Source of the DNA: Bostrychus sinensis | Taxonomy: Eukaryota; Chordata; Actinopteri; Gobiiformes; Eleotridae | Assembly (NCBI GenBank): GCA_020698575.1 | Contig: CM036251.1 | Span: 2,817,788 to 2,881,787, forward strand | Reading direction: 5' to 3' | DNA length: 64,000 nucleotides | In this document: positions 12,146-22,861 of the stretch, in pieces | Position numbering within the stretch: the stretch's first letter is position 1 | How the letters are laid out: the number at the start of each line of letters is the position of its first letter | Program-made: the position numbers and the translations under genes | Notes under the pieces: model-generated | Databases searched by the model: none | The model's input: only the letters and a program-made list of their open reading frames with translations | Told to the model about the DNA's origin: nothing

Positions 12146-12560
12146 ATAATGATTACCATTAAGACATTGTTTTTGTTTTAGTCACAATCTTCTCATCATT
12201 TAATCTCTCCAGCCAAGGCTTCATTTAAACTGAGTTCTTCTCTCAGGCCACCATTTTTGGGGATTTTGCACAATTAACGATGTTGTTGTCATTGCTGTTG
12301 TTGCTGTTTTGTTATTTTAAAGGCAAGGAGATTATTATGTATTTCTTTTTAACCTTGAATTTGAGTTTAGAAGAAAAACGGGTACTAGAGTAACCACTAT
12401 TAAGCATTAATTAAGATTTAGTAACCATTGTTGTTTAGTTGTAAAATTGTTATTAATGTTCGCTCTTTCAGAAATGATAAACATCTGTGTCAGTGCAGGA
12501 TCTAGTCATTGAAATATTTGTAACTGCATATTTATTAATGCTTTATTACTGCTGAATAGT
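12146..12560 (+). other. intron sequence, nothing recognised
   Basis: A/T-rich intron with no gene and no clear repeat family. Confidence 0.45.
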
Positions 12561-12775
12561 GGTGAGCAGTAGCGTCCACTAACCAGAAGGTTGGCGGTTC
12601 AAACCCCACTCCCACCGTTGCATACTCTCAGTTGTGTCCTTGGGCAAGACACTTAACCCACCTTGCCTCCGGTGTCTGCGCACACTGGTGTATGAATGTG
12701 AGTGTGAATGGGTGAATGGTTCCTTGAAGGTAGAAAAGTGCTGTATAAATGTGACCATTTACCATTTACCATTTT
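12561..12775 (+). repeat. tRNA-like fish SINE
   Basis: It carries a box-B-like GGTTCAAACCC, the conserved CCTTGGGCAAGACACTTAAC, a GTGAATGGGTGAATG segment, and an ending with repeated ACCATTT. A related copy is at 56843-57140. This layout is common in teleost short interspersed elements. Confidence 0.75.
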
Positions 12776-13116
12776 AAAGTGTTACCAAAAGATGCAGGAG
12801 AATTAGTAGCTCCAATAAAATAAGTATAAAATGTTCTTGTAGCGACTGATAAACAAAGAGGTTTCATATGCCCAGCTGTTCAGAGTGAGGAGGGTAGGAC
12901 AGTAGTGTATACCAGTGGTTCCCAAACTTTTTGGTTTTATATACCCCCAGGACCTGAGTTAGTCCTGGTTTGGACCCGGCTTTGACCTGGTTTAGTCTAA
13001 GTTTAGTCCTGGTTTGACCTGGTTTAGACTTGGTTTAGACCTAGTTTAATTCTGGTTTATTCCTGGTTGTAGGTCAGATTTTTTTTTTCCTGGTTGAGTT
13101 CTGATTTAGTCCCGGT

Positions 13117-13986
13117 CAGGGGTGAAAGTAAGCCGGTACAGCCCTGTACTACGTACCGAGATAAGATTTAGAGGGGGTACGCAGTACCGGGTGGAAGGAG
13201 ATCAGCTGTGGCCGGTCTTTGCAGCTTTAACACACATTAGAAAGCAGCCGCGGACCGCAGACGCTTTTATGAGAAAAAAAAATCTGACACTAAAGCATAT
13301 GAACCAGGCAGTGCTTTATCTCATAATATATGTCAATGTGGTTTTTAGTGGCTTATGATTGCTCTGTGATGTGATTTAATGCACAGAATGTCCCTCTCCA
13401 CTTTCATCATTCATCCATTCTCTCGCTTCCTTAAATAAACGCATTGAGGCCAAAGCACACCTGGAGTGCCGCGTCAAACTACACCAAGGCTTTAATATAA
13501 ACAACGCGGAGTTTAAAATATGTTTTATCTGTGAATAACGGGACAAAGTGACAGAAGTGGCCCAGGCTGTGTGAGGACAGACTGGGCTGTTCTGTTAGTG
13601 AGTTATTAGCGAGTTAACAGCAGAAAGGAGTTTCCCCATGCTCTGACTGCAGCAGGAGTCGGGAGCTGCTGCCTGTGTCCCCCTGAGCAGCAGCTGCTGT
13701 CCCTCAGTGTTTACAGCTGTGCGTCTGTGTCACACGGAGCAGAGAACCATCTTTGTTACTGCAGAAGTACGGGGGACCATGTGTTTTCAGCCACCGCCGC
13801 GCGCCTCATAGTGTTTGATTTGTTGTCAAACCCTGTCAAACCCCGTATAAGCCATGTCTATATTTTTCATTTATAGTCAAGATTCATTCTCAACCTTGTA
13901 TATCTGCTTTTGCTGCTATTAAAAATATATATGTAGGCATAATTTGTTATAGTACCGGCATAAGCAAAAATCTACTTTCACCCCTG
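13117..13986. mobile_element. 870-bp hAT-like element with perfect 8-bp TSD
   Basis: Ends CAGGGGTGAAAGTA and TACTTTCACCCCTG are perfect 14-bp inverted repeats. The element is flanked on both sides by GTCCCGGT (13109-13116 and 13987-13994). The target is a minisatellite unit inside the outer hAT. There is no transposase. The interior carries GTAC-rich sequence near both ends (CCGGTACAG near the left, AGTACCGGCATAAG near the right). Confidence 0.95.
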
Positions 13987-14640
13987 GTCCCGGTTTAGAC
14001 TTGGTTTAGACCAAGTTTAACTCTGGTTTAGTCTTTGTTTAGTTCTGGTTTTGACTTGGTTTTAGACCTAGTTTACTTCTGATTCATTCCTGGTTTTAGG
14101 CCAATTTTTAAAAATTTCTTGTTCAGTTCTGGCTTAGTCTTGGTTTAGTCCCTGGTTTAGTTCTGGTTTAGACCCAGCTTAGTCCTGGTTTAGTCTTTGT
14201 TTAGTTCTGGTTTTGACTTAGTTTAGACCTAGTTTAGTTCTGATTCATTCCTGATTTATTCCTGGTTTTAGGCCTTTTTTTTTTTTTTGTCCTAGTTTAG
14301 ACCTGGTTTAGACCTGGTTTAGTCCTGGTTTAGACCTGATTTAATCCTGGTTTAGACCTGATTTAATCCTGGTTTAGACCTGGTTTAGACCTGGTTTAGT
14401 CCTGGTTTAGACCTGGTTTAGTCCTGGTTTAGACCTGGTTTAGTCCTTGTTTAGTCCTGGTTTAGACCTGGTTTAGACCTGGTTTAGTCCTGGTTTAGAC
14501 CTGGTTTAGTCCTTGTTTAGTCCTGGTTTAGACCTGGTTTAGACCTGGTTTAGTCCTGGTTTAGACCTGGTTTAGACCTGGTTTAGTCCTGGTTTAGACC
14601 TGGTTTAGTCCCTGTTTTGTCTTTAGTGTCCTATCCCTCT
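13987..14640. repeat. 11-bp minisatellite TTTAG(T/A)CCTGG
   Basis: A clean array of alternating TTTAGTCCTGG and TTTAGACCTGG units. It is interrupted on its left by the 870-bp hAT insertion; units at 12955-13116 are the other half of the split array. Confidence 0.9.
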
Positions 14641-14808
14641 GTATAGTCCTGGATTAATCCTGATTTAGGTTTATTTTAGTATTATTATTATTATTATTTA
14701 AAAGCCAAATATATAAAAGTTCTATAAATTATCAAATAACTCCAAGTACCCCCTGCAATGTGCTCGTGTACCCCTAGGGGTCCCCGTACCCCTGGTTGGG
14801 AAACACTG

Positions 14809-15313
14809 GTGTACAGGATTGTGATGTGTTCCATGCGGAGGTGGCAGTCACAGAGCTGGAGGTGCGTCGTGTCCAGTAAAGTCAAATCCCACGTGTCCCG
14901 GTTTGTTTCTCAGTGGTTAGTCACGGTCGGACCTGCAACCTGACTCTGTCCCGTTGTTTCGTGAAATACTCGGGACCAATGTGAACAGTGTGTGTCAGCG
15001 AAAGCAGCTCGAGTTACAAAGGCTTTCATCTTTACAACCGTCTCCTCTGAGGGTTATGAGTAATGCTGCAGGGACAAGAGAGTTTTCGGAGTAAACAAAA
15101 GCATCAGCTGGACACTGTCAGGGCAAAGATGTGCAGTATCAGGTTTTAACGCTTAAAGAGACATTACGTTTTTTAAGAAAAAGACGCGATTGTCCAGCTT
15201 TTACAACAGAAAACCTGCTGTTTCATACATGAGTAAAGCCGTGAGTCAGTAACAGTTGACAGGTGAAAACTGGAGAGATGTTAATAATATTCAGAAGCCT
15301 TCAATACATTTGT
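14809..15313 (+). other. intron sequence, nothing recognised
   Basis: No gene or clear element between the hAT and the first foldback element. Confidence 0.45.
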
Positions 15314-15851
15314 ACGGAAGCGTATTGCATTCACCTGAAAAAAAAAAAATTCTGTTTTAATGAGCTAAGTTAGTTCTGTTTTTATGAGAAAAGTTCTGTT
15401 TTTATGAGTATAAATAACTTGGGTTTTTATGACAAAAGTAAATTCATGTCTATCACAACCAGTAAACGTTTAGCTCGTATTGAAGAGTTGCTCGCTAAAG
15501 AAAGGGCGTAAATGTCCCAACTACTTCGTTTAATACGGTTTTATTTTACTCTAGGCTTGAGACACTGGAGATTCTGCTTTTGTTAAGTAATATTGACGTA
15601 TAATCATTAGTTTGTCGACTCTGCGCAGACATCTCAGGTCTTTGCCATTGACTTTGAATTCCTCTCCCCCCAAAAGTGGAACAAGATAATAAGGACCATT
15701 ATCCACATAAAAACATAAAATTATTTTACTCGTACAAACAGAATTAACTTTACTCATAAAATCAAAACTTTTCTCGTAAAAACAGAACTTTTCTCATAAA
15801 AACAGAACTAACTTTGCTCATTTTTTTCAGGTGAACGCAATACGCTTCCGT
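15314..15851. mobile_element. foldback transposon copy 1, perfect 8-bp TSD
   Basis: The ends ACGGAAGCGTATTGC and GCAATACGCTTCCGT are perfect inverted repeats. The arms continue inward for roughly 90 bp with repeated TTCTGTTTTTATGAG motifs facing each other. Flanking direct repeats ACATTTGT (15306-15313 and 15852-15859) are identical. There is no ORF for a transposase. It is almost identical to 20320-20830. Confidence 0.95.
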
Positions 15852-15892
15852 ACATTTGTCTAGAGTTTGATGCTAATAACACATTATTGAGT

Positions 15893-16365
15893 CAAAAGCC
15901 CTCTTCACACGGGATAAGCATTTCCCCTGAACCTCTGTAATTCAGAAACGTACCACCGCCGACTTCAGTGTTTTTAGCTCTACTTAATCTTAGCTGCTAT
16001 CTTTTGCGTTGCTTATCACATGCTACGATGACATCTGTTGTGGAAATTTTAGATTGAGATACTTGACAAGAAGAAGGCGAGTCGTCTTTATTTTACTGCA
16101 CAAGGAGAGATGCGGAGTGTCCTACCCCTCCTCAGCAGAAGCTAGGTTTTATACCAAGCATACACAGAAAAAGAGTAGGTATCCCACAGTCACAAGCATA
16201 TCTTAAGACTTTTGCTCTAATCTATAAGAAGACGCCATGTCCTAGCCTTGTGTGCACTAAGACAGAACATCCTTTGGCCTTACAGCTGTACAGCTGCCTT
16301 AGTCCTTGTACAGCACTAAGCTCAGACAATAAAATAACACAGGAATTAATGAATTTCCCCTACAT
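15893..16365 (+). repeat. left part of a TIR-type interspersed repeat
   Basis: It begins AAAAGCCCTCTTCACACGGG, similar to AAAGCTTTATTTGCATGGGA at 20899. Relatives lie at 20899-21311 and 27290-27795. The copy is interrupted by the hATs at 16366 and 16982; matching pieces reappear at 16865-16981 and 17778-17850. Confidence 0.55.
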
Positions 16366-16856
16366 CAGATGTGTCCAAAGTGCGGCCCGGGGGCCATTTG
16401 TGGCACGGTCTGAGATTTCATATGGCCCTCAGTTTTTATGACAAAATGCATTACTTATGGCCCTCCAGCACTTTCGTAGTGTTTCTGTCACTTTGTCTGT
16501 ATATTTATGCATCTCATCTAATACTCTCTGCGTTGTATTTTAAAATTAGTGTCAAAAAATAATTGCAGTTGCAGTTTTTATGTTCAGAGATGTTATTTTT
16601 TTGTGAATTAGATTAGACTGAACTTTATTAATCTCACAGTAGAGAAATTCACATGTTTAGGTGGCTCTTATACAGAATAAAGTGCAGAAAGCAAGAACAA
16701 AACAAAAACAAAACAAAATCCTTATAAAACAATGCACATTTTATTTATTCTGTACATGCGTTCAGTTTTTAGAAAGCATAAGGAGAGGCGGTTGGCCCTT
16801 GAAGATTTGCACATCTCTAGATCTGGCCCTCATTGGAAAAAGTTTGGACGCCCCTG
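16366..16856. mobile_element. hAT-like element (GTGTCCAAA ends), perfect 8-bp TSD
   Basis: Left end CAGATGTGTCCAAAGTGCGG and right end AAAAAGTTTGGACGCCCCTG are inverted relatives. Both sides carry CCCTACAT (16358-16365 and 16857-16864). Both ends contain the GGCCCT-type motif common in fish hATs of this class. There is no transposase. Confidence 0.92.
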
Positions 16857-16981
16857 CCCTACATCCATTATCTTTTGAGATTTCACTCTTTCGCCCCTCT
16901 CGCTTAATTCTAGTCACTGTGATGCGGTTCCCTTGAGCTAACGTTAGCACAAAAAGTGTACAAACCATGGATGTATTACAG

Positions 16982-17769
16982 CAGTCATTCCCAAAGTCAG
17001 GAGCGTCACAGCGCTCCTTCAATTTACCAAAATCTCACGCGGACCCCAACAATACAACTTCCCTTGATCCCAAATTTTATTTTATTTTTTCTTCATATAT
17101 TTCTATAAAAACATTACAAAAGACACTGACTATTGGCTAAAAAGTGTTTTAAAGTTATATTTTAATCAAATACACTGTAAAAAAAATAAAATGCTGCAAA
17201 AACTCAACAACTCAAGGCACAGGATCCCTCAAGATTTTTGGGGCCAACTCAAAATCTCAAGTTTTCCACACTTTCACTTAATTTGATGTTCATACACCTA
17301 AAAACTTTTCTAATTTTTAGGTTTTTCTCTCTATCATTATTTTTTTACTCATCTTACAGCCAACTTACAGAGTTCAGAAAAAGTTATTCTTTTGTTAAAT
17401 GTAGTATATTTAGTTTTTATTATTATCAATAATACTTTTTCTGAACAGTGGAGTCAGTTGCTGTAAGATGAGCTGGAAAAAATAAAGATAGTGAGTAAAA
17501 TTTAAAATTCCAAGCTTTTAGATGTATGAACATTAAATTTGGTGAGTAAAAAAATATTAGTTGTTGAAAACTTGAGATTTTGAGTTGATCACCAAAACTC
17601 AACAATCTTGAGGGATCCTGTTAACTTGAGTTTTTGCAGCATTGTTTTTTACAGTGCATTTCAAACTCAATTTCTTTTTATGTACTTAATATAGACAGCC
17701 TCTGGGGGGGCCCCTGCAGTACCTTCGCAGACCCCCAGGGGGCCCCGGACCCCACTTTGGGAACCACTG
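16982..17769. mobile_element. hAT-like element with perfect 8-bp TSD, host of a foldback
   Basis: Left CAGTCATTCCCAAAGT and right ACTTTGGGAACCACTG are inverted repeats with two mismatches. The target duplication TATTACAG is present at 16974-16981 and 17770-17777. The inside near both ends contains GCGGACCCC / GGGGCCCCGGACCCC-type sequence typical of the class. A separate 484-bp foldback (17173-17656) sits within it. Confidence 0.93.
17173..17656. mobile_element. 484-bp foldback MITE nested in a hAT
   Basis: Starts CACTGTAAAAAA and ends TTTTTTACAGTG. Nearly the whole length is one imperfect palindrome: left ATGCTGCAAAAACTCAA pairs with right TTGAGTTTTTGCAGCAT, then GGATCCCTCAAGAT with ATCTTGAGGGATCC, and ACTCAAAATCTCAAGTTTTC with its complement. 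A clear target duplication is not visible. Confidence 0.88.
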
Positions 17770-17777
17770 TATTACAG

Positions 17778-18074
17778 AATATCCACGGTGCAAACTTTCC
17801 AAAAGAGCCTCAAGTTGCTCCGAATGCTTAGCTGTCGACTCTCACGGACACGCAATTCCAGAATTTCTCACGCTGAAAAAATATTACTGATGAAATACTT
17901 AGTCACATTCAGCCACGAGGGCTTTTTTCATTGTCAGAGGTCAGAGGTCACTTCTCCGCTTCTTCTCTGTGTGAGACGCTGCCCTGCTCCTCTCGCTCTG
18001 TTGGTTAATTCTGTCTGCAGGACACTTTTCTCAGATTGGCTGTTCTACCACAAGTAGAAGCTTGCTTTGTAATT
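17778..18074 (+). other. intron sequence, continuation of an old repeat
   Basis: The first part (GTGCAAACTTTCCAAAAGAG) resembles 27450-27480 and 21165-21185, so it continues the repeat broken by the hATs. The rest is not recognised. Confidence 0.45.
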
Positions 18075-18905
18075 GGCCCTTTTCACGATGACGTCAGACA
18101 ACTTCTGTTTTGAGACGATGGGATGTATCTTCATTTCCGGTGCTGCTGCTCGCCAGTAAGGAATTTACTCGGAGTCTTAAAAATTGGCCAAATATAAGGC
18201 TACATGATGTACAGAAACTTGAAAAGGGATATGCATTTTTCATTGAGGGTTACTTATTTGATTATGAAGGTAAGTGTTTTGTCTTGTAGCTAAAGCTAGT
18301 AGTTGTTAATGCTGTAGCGTTAGCAATAGGTCTAACGGGTGTGCGATAAAACAATATTAGATTATGTTACGATCTAAATGAATGACAGAATGCTTGTCTG
18401 AAAGGCTCACTGCATAGTACTGCAATGAACTTCTAATTAGACCTGAAAAGTCTATTATTTTGTCACAGACTGATCACTACAGCAGAGTCAGTGTTCGAGC
18501 ACAGAGCTTTACTAAATGAAAATATACTGTAGTACTATCCAGTGGTATTTCCTGATAAGCAGATTGTCAAATATTCAGATAAACTCAGATCATGACATGA
18601 TCTAACACTGTTTTATAGCACAGCTCTATCGCTTAGCCATGTTGCTAACGCTATCTAGCTACATAACAAAGCACTCACTTCATAATCCAAGTATCCTTCG
18701 TTGAAGAATTAATATCCTTTCGCAAGTTTTGAACGTTTTGTGGGTAAATATTCGTTTGAAAATCGCTGTATATTGTGTAAACTTGTAAACGGCAATTTTA
18801 AAAAAGTCTGGGTAAATTTCTTATGGGAGAAGCGCGGCACCGGAACTGAAGAAACATCCCATCGTCTCAAAACGGAAGTTGTCTGACGTCACGTGAAAAG
18901 GGTCT
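18075..18905. mobile_element. long-TIR DNA transposon, non-autonomous
   Basis: Inverted repeats of about 70 bp. Left GGCCCTTTTCACGATGACGT continues through AACTTCTGTTTTGAGACGAT; the right end is its reverse complement with few differences (ATCGTCTCAAAACGGAAGTT, then CACGTGAAAAGGGTC). A CRE-like TGACGTCA sits in the left TIR. The outer TAGACCC resembles the ends of the element at 44056. There is no transposase. Confidence 0.88.
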
Positions 18906-20319
18906 ATTGGTCTCTTTAGTTCTGCTTGCGTGCGATTGGCTCCCAGTGTGAAGTAGGAGGAGCTACAGGCCTTGAGACGGTGGACTGAATGTGAGAGCGT
19001 AATATGACAGATATCCACATAAAATACAGACAATATCGCCTTCAAACAGGTTTTGGACACAGACATTAGTGTATTCTGAGGGTTACGTGACCTAAAGACA
19101 GAATGGAGCCATGCAAACTGGGATTAGGACATTTCTGCAGCAGATTAAATGTAAGTCTCTTTGCTAAGTGGCTGACAGCAATGTGGACAACAAAACACAC
19201 ATCAGAGACGACAAGAGAGAACATATTTGTAATAAAACTGTTGTGTCATTATTCCTGTCAGGTTAGAAACAGTATGAAGCTCAGAGGAGAGCAGCTCATT
19301 CTTCTGTAGGATCTAAAAATGACAAGAGGAGCCAATTTGTACTGAATGGCTGCTGTAATGACAGACATTGTGACTCTGGTTTATGCCATTTACATTTTAT
19401 ATTAATCATTGCTGGTTGTAATTTCTGGTTCCTGCTGCAGGCGTTGTTCAGGAGCTGCAGCACAGAGAGGAGGAGTTTGTGGACAGATGTTGTTACTGCA
19501 GTGTCAGTGTGGTCACTGAGTACACATATGCACACATATGGTCTTTATAAAGTAATGCAGTCATCTCTGACACATGTTAAACTGCTTCTGGGTCAGAGTG
19601 GGTCAAGTCATGGATCATGGATCAGTCATGTTCAGTTCACCAATATAGATGTACTTTGTGTTGAAGGAAATGTTAGCACAGCCCTCAGTGATGTGTTCTG
19701 TGCAGTTGCCTACATCAGACGCAAACGTACCACAGACTGCAGTACCATAAAAATACTGCAGTGGGGACATTTGCGCTCACAAATAATCCCTCTTTTCTAA
19801 CCTCTGCAGTTCTGCTTTTTTTCTTTCTAATGTGTGATTGTGATTTCAATTAAAATCCTAGACCCATTACACATCGCATTCAGCCAACATGTTCCAAAAT
19901 ACACCAGAATACAGGAAATAACATCTGCTTTCTGGGAGAGGACCTCCAGACCTCCCTCTATCACATTAATAATTACTGTGTGCTAAAACTTTACTGTGGT
20001 ACAAAACATTTAGGCTTTTGCTTGATCAGTTTATTGCCTGAGAACTGCCAGTGGCACGCGCTATAGTTACGTATGGATTAAAGACACAGCAACACTGAGG
20101 AGGGCCCCCTGGGTAGGGCCCGGTGAAAATCTCACTCCAAGTTTTGGTGAAAAGTTGACAGCCCTGTTGCCATGACGGCAGGAGTTGTGGGTTACATCTT
20201 CACTGCAGTTTGTTTTCTCTTTTTTTTTTTTTACTTTTTAATTGTAGAAAAAAGTAATCAGTTCAGAAAAGAACTTATAGAGACATGTTATTAATATAGT
20301 TTAGATTTAGATGTAACGT
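18906..20319 (+). other. intron sequence, nothing recognised
   Basis: About 1.4 kb without a convincing coding segment. From about 20200 it resembles 27505-27640 (AGAGACATGTTATTAATATA is shared in part), so the right end belongs to an interspersed repeat. Confidence 0.45.
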
Positions 20320-20830
20320 ACGGAAGCGTATTGCGTTCACCTGAAAAAAAAAAAGTTTCTGTTTTAATGAGCTAAGTTAGTTCTGTTTTTATGAGAAAAG
20401 TTCTGTTTTTATGAGTATAAATAACTTGGGTTTTTATGACAAAAGTAAATTCATGTCTATCACAACCAGTAAACGTTTAGCTCGTATTGAAGAGTTGCTC
20501 GCTAAAGAAAGGGCGTAAATGTCCAAACTACTTCGTTTAATACGGTTTTATTTTACTCTAGGCTTGAGACACTGGAGATTCTGCTTTCGTTAAGTAATAT
20601 TGACGTATAATCATTAGTTTGTCGACTCTGCGCAGACATCTCAGGTCTTTGCCATTGACTTTGAATTCCTCTCCCCCCAAAAGTGGAACAAGATAATAAG
20701 GACCATTATCCACATAAAAACAGAAAATTATTTTACTCGTAAAAACAAGATTTTTTCTCTCATAAAAACAGAATTAACTTTGCTCATTAAAACAGAAACT
20801 TTTTTTCAGGTGAAGGCAATACGCTTCCGT
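20320..20830. mobile_element. foldback transposon copy 2
   Basis: Near-identical to 15314-15851, including long interior blocks such as CATTGACTTTGAATTCCTCT. Ends ACGGAAGCGTATTGC and GCAATACGCTTCCGT. Flanks TGTAACGT and AAACATGG do not match, so its duplication is lost or the copy has been rearranged. Confidence 0.95.
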
Positions 20831-20898
20831 AAACATGGGCCTTTAAAATAGATTTTTGTTTGTTAATAGAATCATTAGAAAATGATTTGGAGACAAAA

Positions 20899-21311
20899 GC
20901 TTTATTTGCATGGGATAAGCATCACCCCTGCCTCAGTAATTCATGAATTTCCCCCAACGTCAGTGTTTCTAGTCGGGCATTGCACGAGTTAAACAATGTC
21001 TGTAATTTACTCGAGTTTATGGACTTTGTTCCGGATATAACGTATTAATAATCACACAGAATTATAATAAAAATGTCATCTGTTATCTTTCAACAGCAGG
21101 TGCCCCTCGCTCTCAATCCATTCACTGAGATACGTCTGTCTGGATCTTACTTTATCACAAAAAGTGTCCAAACTTTCTAAAAGACCCTCTATTTTACAAA
21201 TCACAGACTTGGGAGATTCTCATGGGATAAAAATCACAGACGACCTTGGCACTTTTTACAAATTACTGGAGGACCCTGGGTAAAACTAATCCCGTCCGAA
21301 TAGGGCTTTAG
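20899..21311. repeat. TIR-type interspersed repeat, fullest copy
   Basis: Left AAAGCTTTATTTGCATGGGA and right AATCCCGTCCGAATAGGGCT are inverted relatives. The interior (AAAAAGTGTCCAAACTTTCT, then ACAAATTACTGGAGGACC) is shared with 27290-27795. It is non-coding. Confidence 0.6.
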
Positions 21312-21461
21312 AGAACCTGCAAGGAAGGCGACTGGTCCATGAAGCTTTAGGCCAGGGCTTGTTGGTCAAATCAAAAATGCTGCTTCTAATATGTTTTCAT
21401 TAATTTCAAATATACAAACTCTCCCCTCTGACCTCTGACTCTTGTTTTTCTCGTGTTGCAG

Positions 21462-21570
21462 TATGTGGACCTGAACTCATCTCGTAACCTGCTGATCTTG
21501 GGCTTCTCCACCTTCAGCGGCCTGGTTTTACCCACGTGGTTCCACTCCAACCCCGGGATCATCGACACAG
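21462..21570 (+). CDS. SLC23 family transporter, internal exon (36 codons + 1 nt)
   Basis: Second SLC23 exon in the window. The acceptor is TCGTGTTGCAG and the donor ACACAG|GTGCCA. It enters in phase 0 and leaves in phase 1. It encodes YVDLNSSRNLLILGFSTFSG, a membrane helix, then LVLPTWFHSNPG and IIDT. The D-L/M-N-S-S-R-N motif after the SNLQ of the previous exon is a hallmark of vertebrate SLC23A1/2-like proteins. It is isolated by 18.9 kb and 12.1 kb of mostly repeat-derived intron, yet the codons are intact, which indicates a functional gene. Confidence 0.95.
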
Positions 21571-21654
21571 GTGCCACACACTTACAGCTCAGTCCTGCAG
21601 ACAAAATAAACTAACAGAGGTCTATACACAAACACACACCTAATCTAACACTTA
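21571..21654 (+). other. intron start after the second SLC23 exon
   Basis: Short unique sequence between the donor at 21571 and a SINE. Confidence 0.4.
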
Positions 21655-21860
21655 ATGGCATGATGGGCAGACTGGGCTGCGCAGCAAGAAGGTCCCGGGT
21701 TTGATTCCGTGGACAGTGCGGGGCCTTTCTGTGTGGAGTTTGCCTGTTTCCCCCGTGTCTGTGTAGGTTTCCTCTTGGTGCTCCCTACCATCAAAAACCT
21801 GTACAGTAGGTCTCCCTCTGGGCCCAGGACTCCCCTGCAAAACAGATTCTGAATCTCAGT
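21655..21860 (+). repeat. DANA/V-SINE-like SINE
   Basis: Contains CAGCAAGAAGGTCCCGGGTT (box-B region), GGGGCCTTTCTGTGTGGAGT and GTAGGTTTCCTCTTGG, the conserved series of the zebrafish DANA/V-SINE group. A second copy is at 41465-41640. The tail (GATTCTGAATCTCAGTGGGA) resembles LINE 3' ends in this window (47400-47440), as expected for a SINE that borrows a LINE tail. Confidence 0.8.
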
Positions 21861-21999
21861 GGGACTTAATAAAAATAAATTATTTAGCCAGAACACTGCA
21901 AAATAAATAAATAAATAAATAAAATCAACATCTACATTAAAATGACATAAATTCAGATTAATAAAGTTAATTCGAGCAATTTTCACTAGCTTTGGTTTA

Positions 22000-22203
22000 C
22001 AGTGAAGCTCGAAATTATTCATACCCCTGGCAAAATCTGACTTTTTTTGACCGGAAATGACACAGGCTTCTCCCAAAAGATAATAAGACGATGTTTCTCA
22101 GCTGTTTTTGTTTAACATTTGAACAAAAAGTGACATGTTGGTTGAATGAAAGTAACTTTAAGTCAGAATTTGCCAGGGGTATGAATTATTTCGGGCTTCA
22201 CTG
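22000..22203. mobile_element. Tc1/mariner-like MITE, TA target site
   Basis: Left CAGTGAAGCTCGAAATTATT is followed by CATACCCCTGGCAAA. The right end, TTTGCCAGGGGTATG then AATTATTTCGGGCTTCACTG, is its inverted copy. TA flanks both sides (21998-21999 and 22204-22205). At 204 bp it has no transposase. Confidence 0.93.
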
Positions 22204-22391
22204 TATACAGTATATTTACTAGCTTACTTATTACTAGATTATTTGTCTTGTTTCAAGGTATTTCTTTCCTGTTTCAAGCTATTTTACTTATTTCAAGTAA
22301 AATTATCTGTCTGTGGGGTAAGAAAATTCCACTTACTCCATGGACTTGTCCCTTGTCCCAACAAATATCTGTAAAACACCAATATGTCCCA

Positions 22392-22853
22392 CAGAAGTAC
22401 TCAATTCCTTTACTTAAGTAAAAGTATCACATGGAAATTTCTACTTAAGTAAAAGTACTTACTTTAAAATGTACTTGCAAGTAAAAAAGTAAAAGTATTT
22501 GGCACAGACTCAGCTCATGAATGAGTTAAATGTGAGGGATTTTGCTGATTCCAGATGAAATGAACAAACTGCTGCAGGAGAAGAAACTGAATCTGTCGCT
22601 GAGCTCTGAGCTCTTTATTATTCTGATGTTTCTAAAGCAGTACTACTTTACTGCATCTATTATATTTAAGTACTGTGCGTCTACACTGAGGGTACAACAA
22701 AAACACATGATTTTAAACCAGAACTCAAAATACCAACTCAGAAATGTAGCGGAGTAAAAAGTACAGATACTTGCTCTAAAATGTAGTGAAGTAAAGTACC
22801 CTTTATAAAATTGTGCTTAAGTAAAGTAACTTTTACTTTACATTCCACCACTG
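22392..22853. mobile_element. hAT-like element rich in AAGTAAAAGTA motifs
   Basis: Ends CAGAAGTACTC and CATTCCACCACTG; the second is the common fish CAGTGGTGGAATG end on the other strand. Flanks ATGTCCCA (22384-22391) and ATGTCTCG (22854-22861) match at 6 of 8 bases. Both arms are full of TTACTTAAGTAAAAGTA-type sequence. Confidence 0.75.
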
Positions 22854-22861
22854 ATGTCTCG

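Larger units (their letters stand above)
12913..14808. mobile_element. hAT-like non-autonomous element containing a minisatellite and a nested hAT
   Basis: Left end CAGTGGTTCCCAAAC and right end GGTTGGGAAACACTG are near-perfect inverted repeats. The flanking 8-mers are GTGTATAC (12905-12912) and GTGTACAG (14809-14816), which match at the first five bases. The right-hand sequence (ACCCCCTGCAATGTGCTC, then TAGGGGTCC) closely matches that of the element at 60170-60723, so this is the same family. Most of the interior is TTTAGTCCTGG minisatellite plus the 870-bp element at 13117. Confidence 0.85.
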
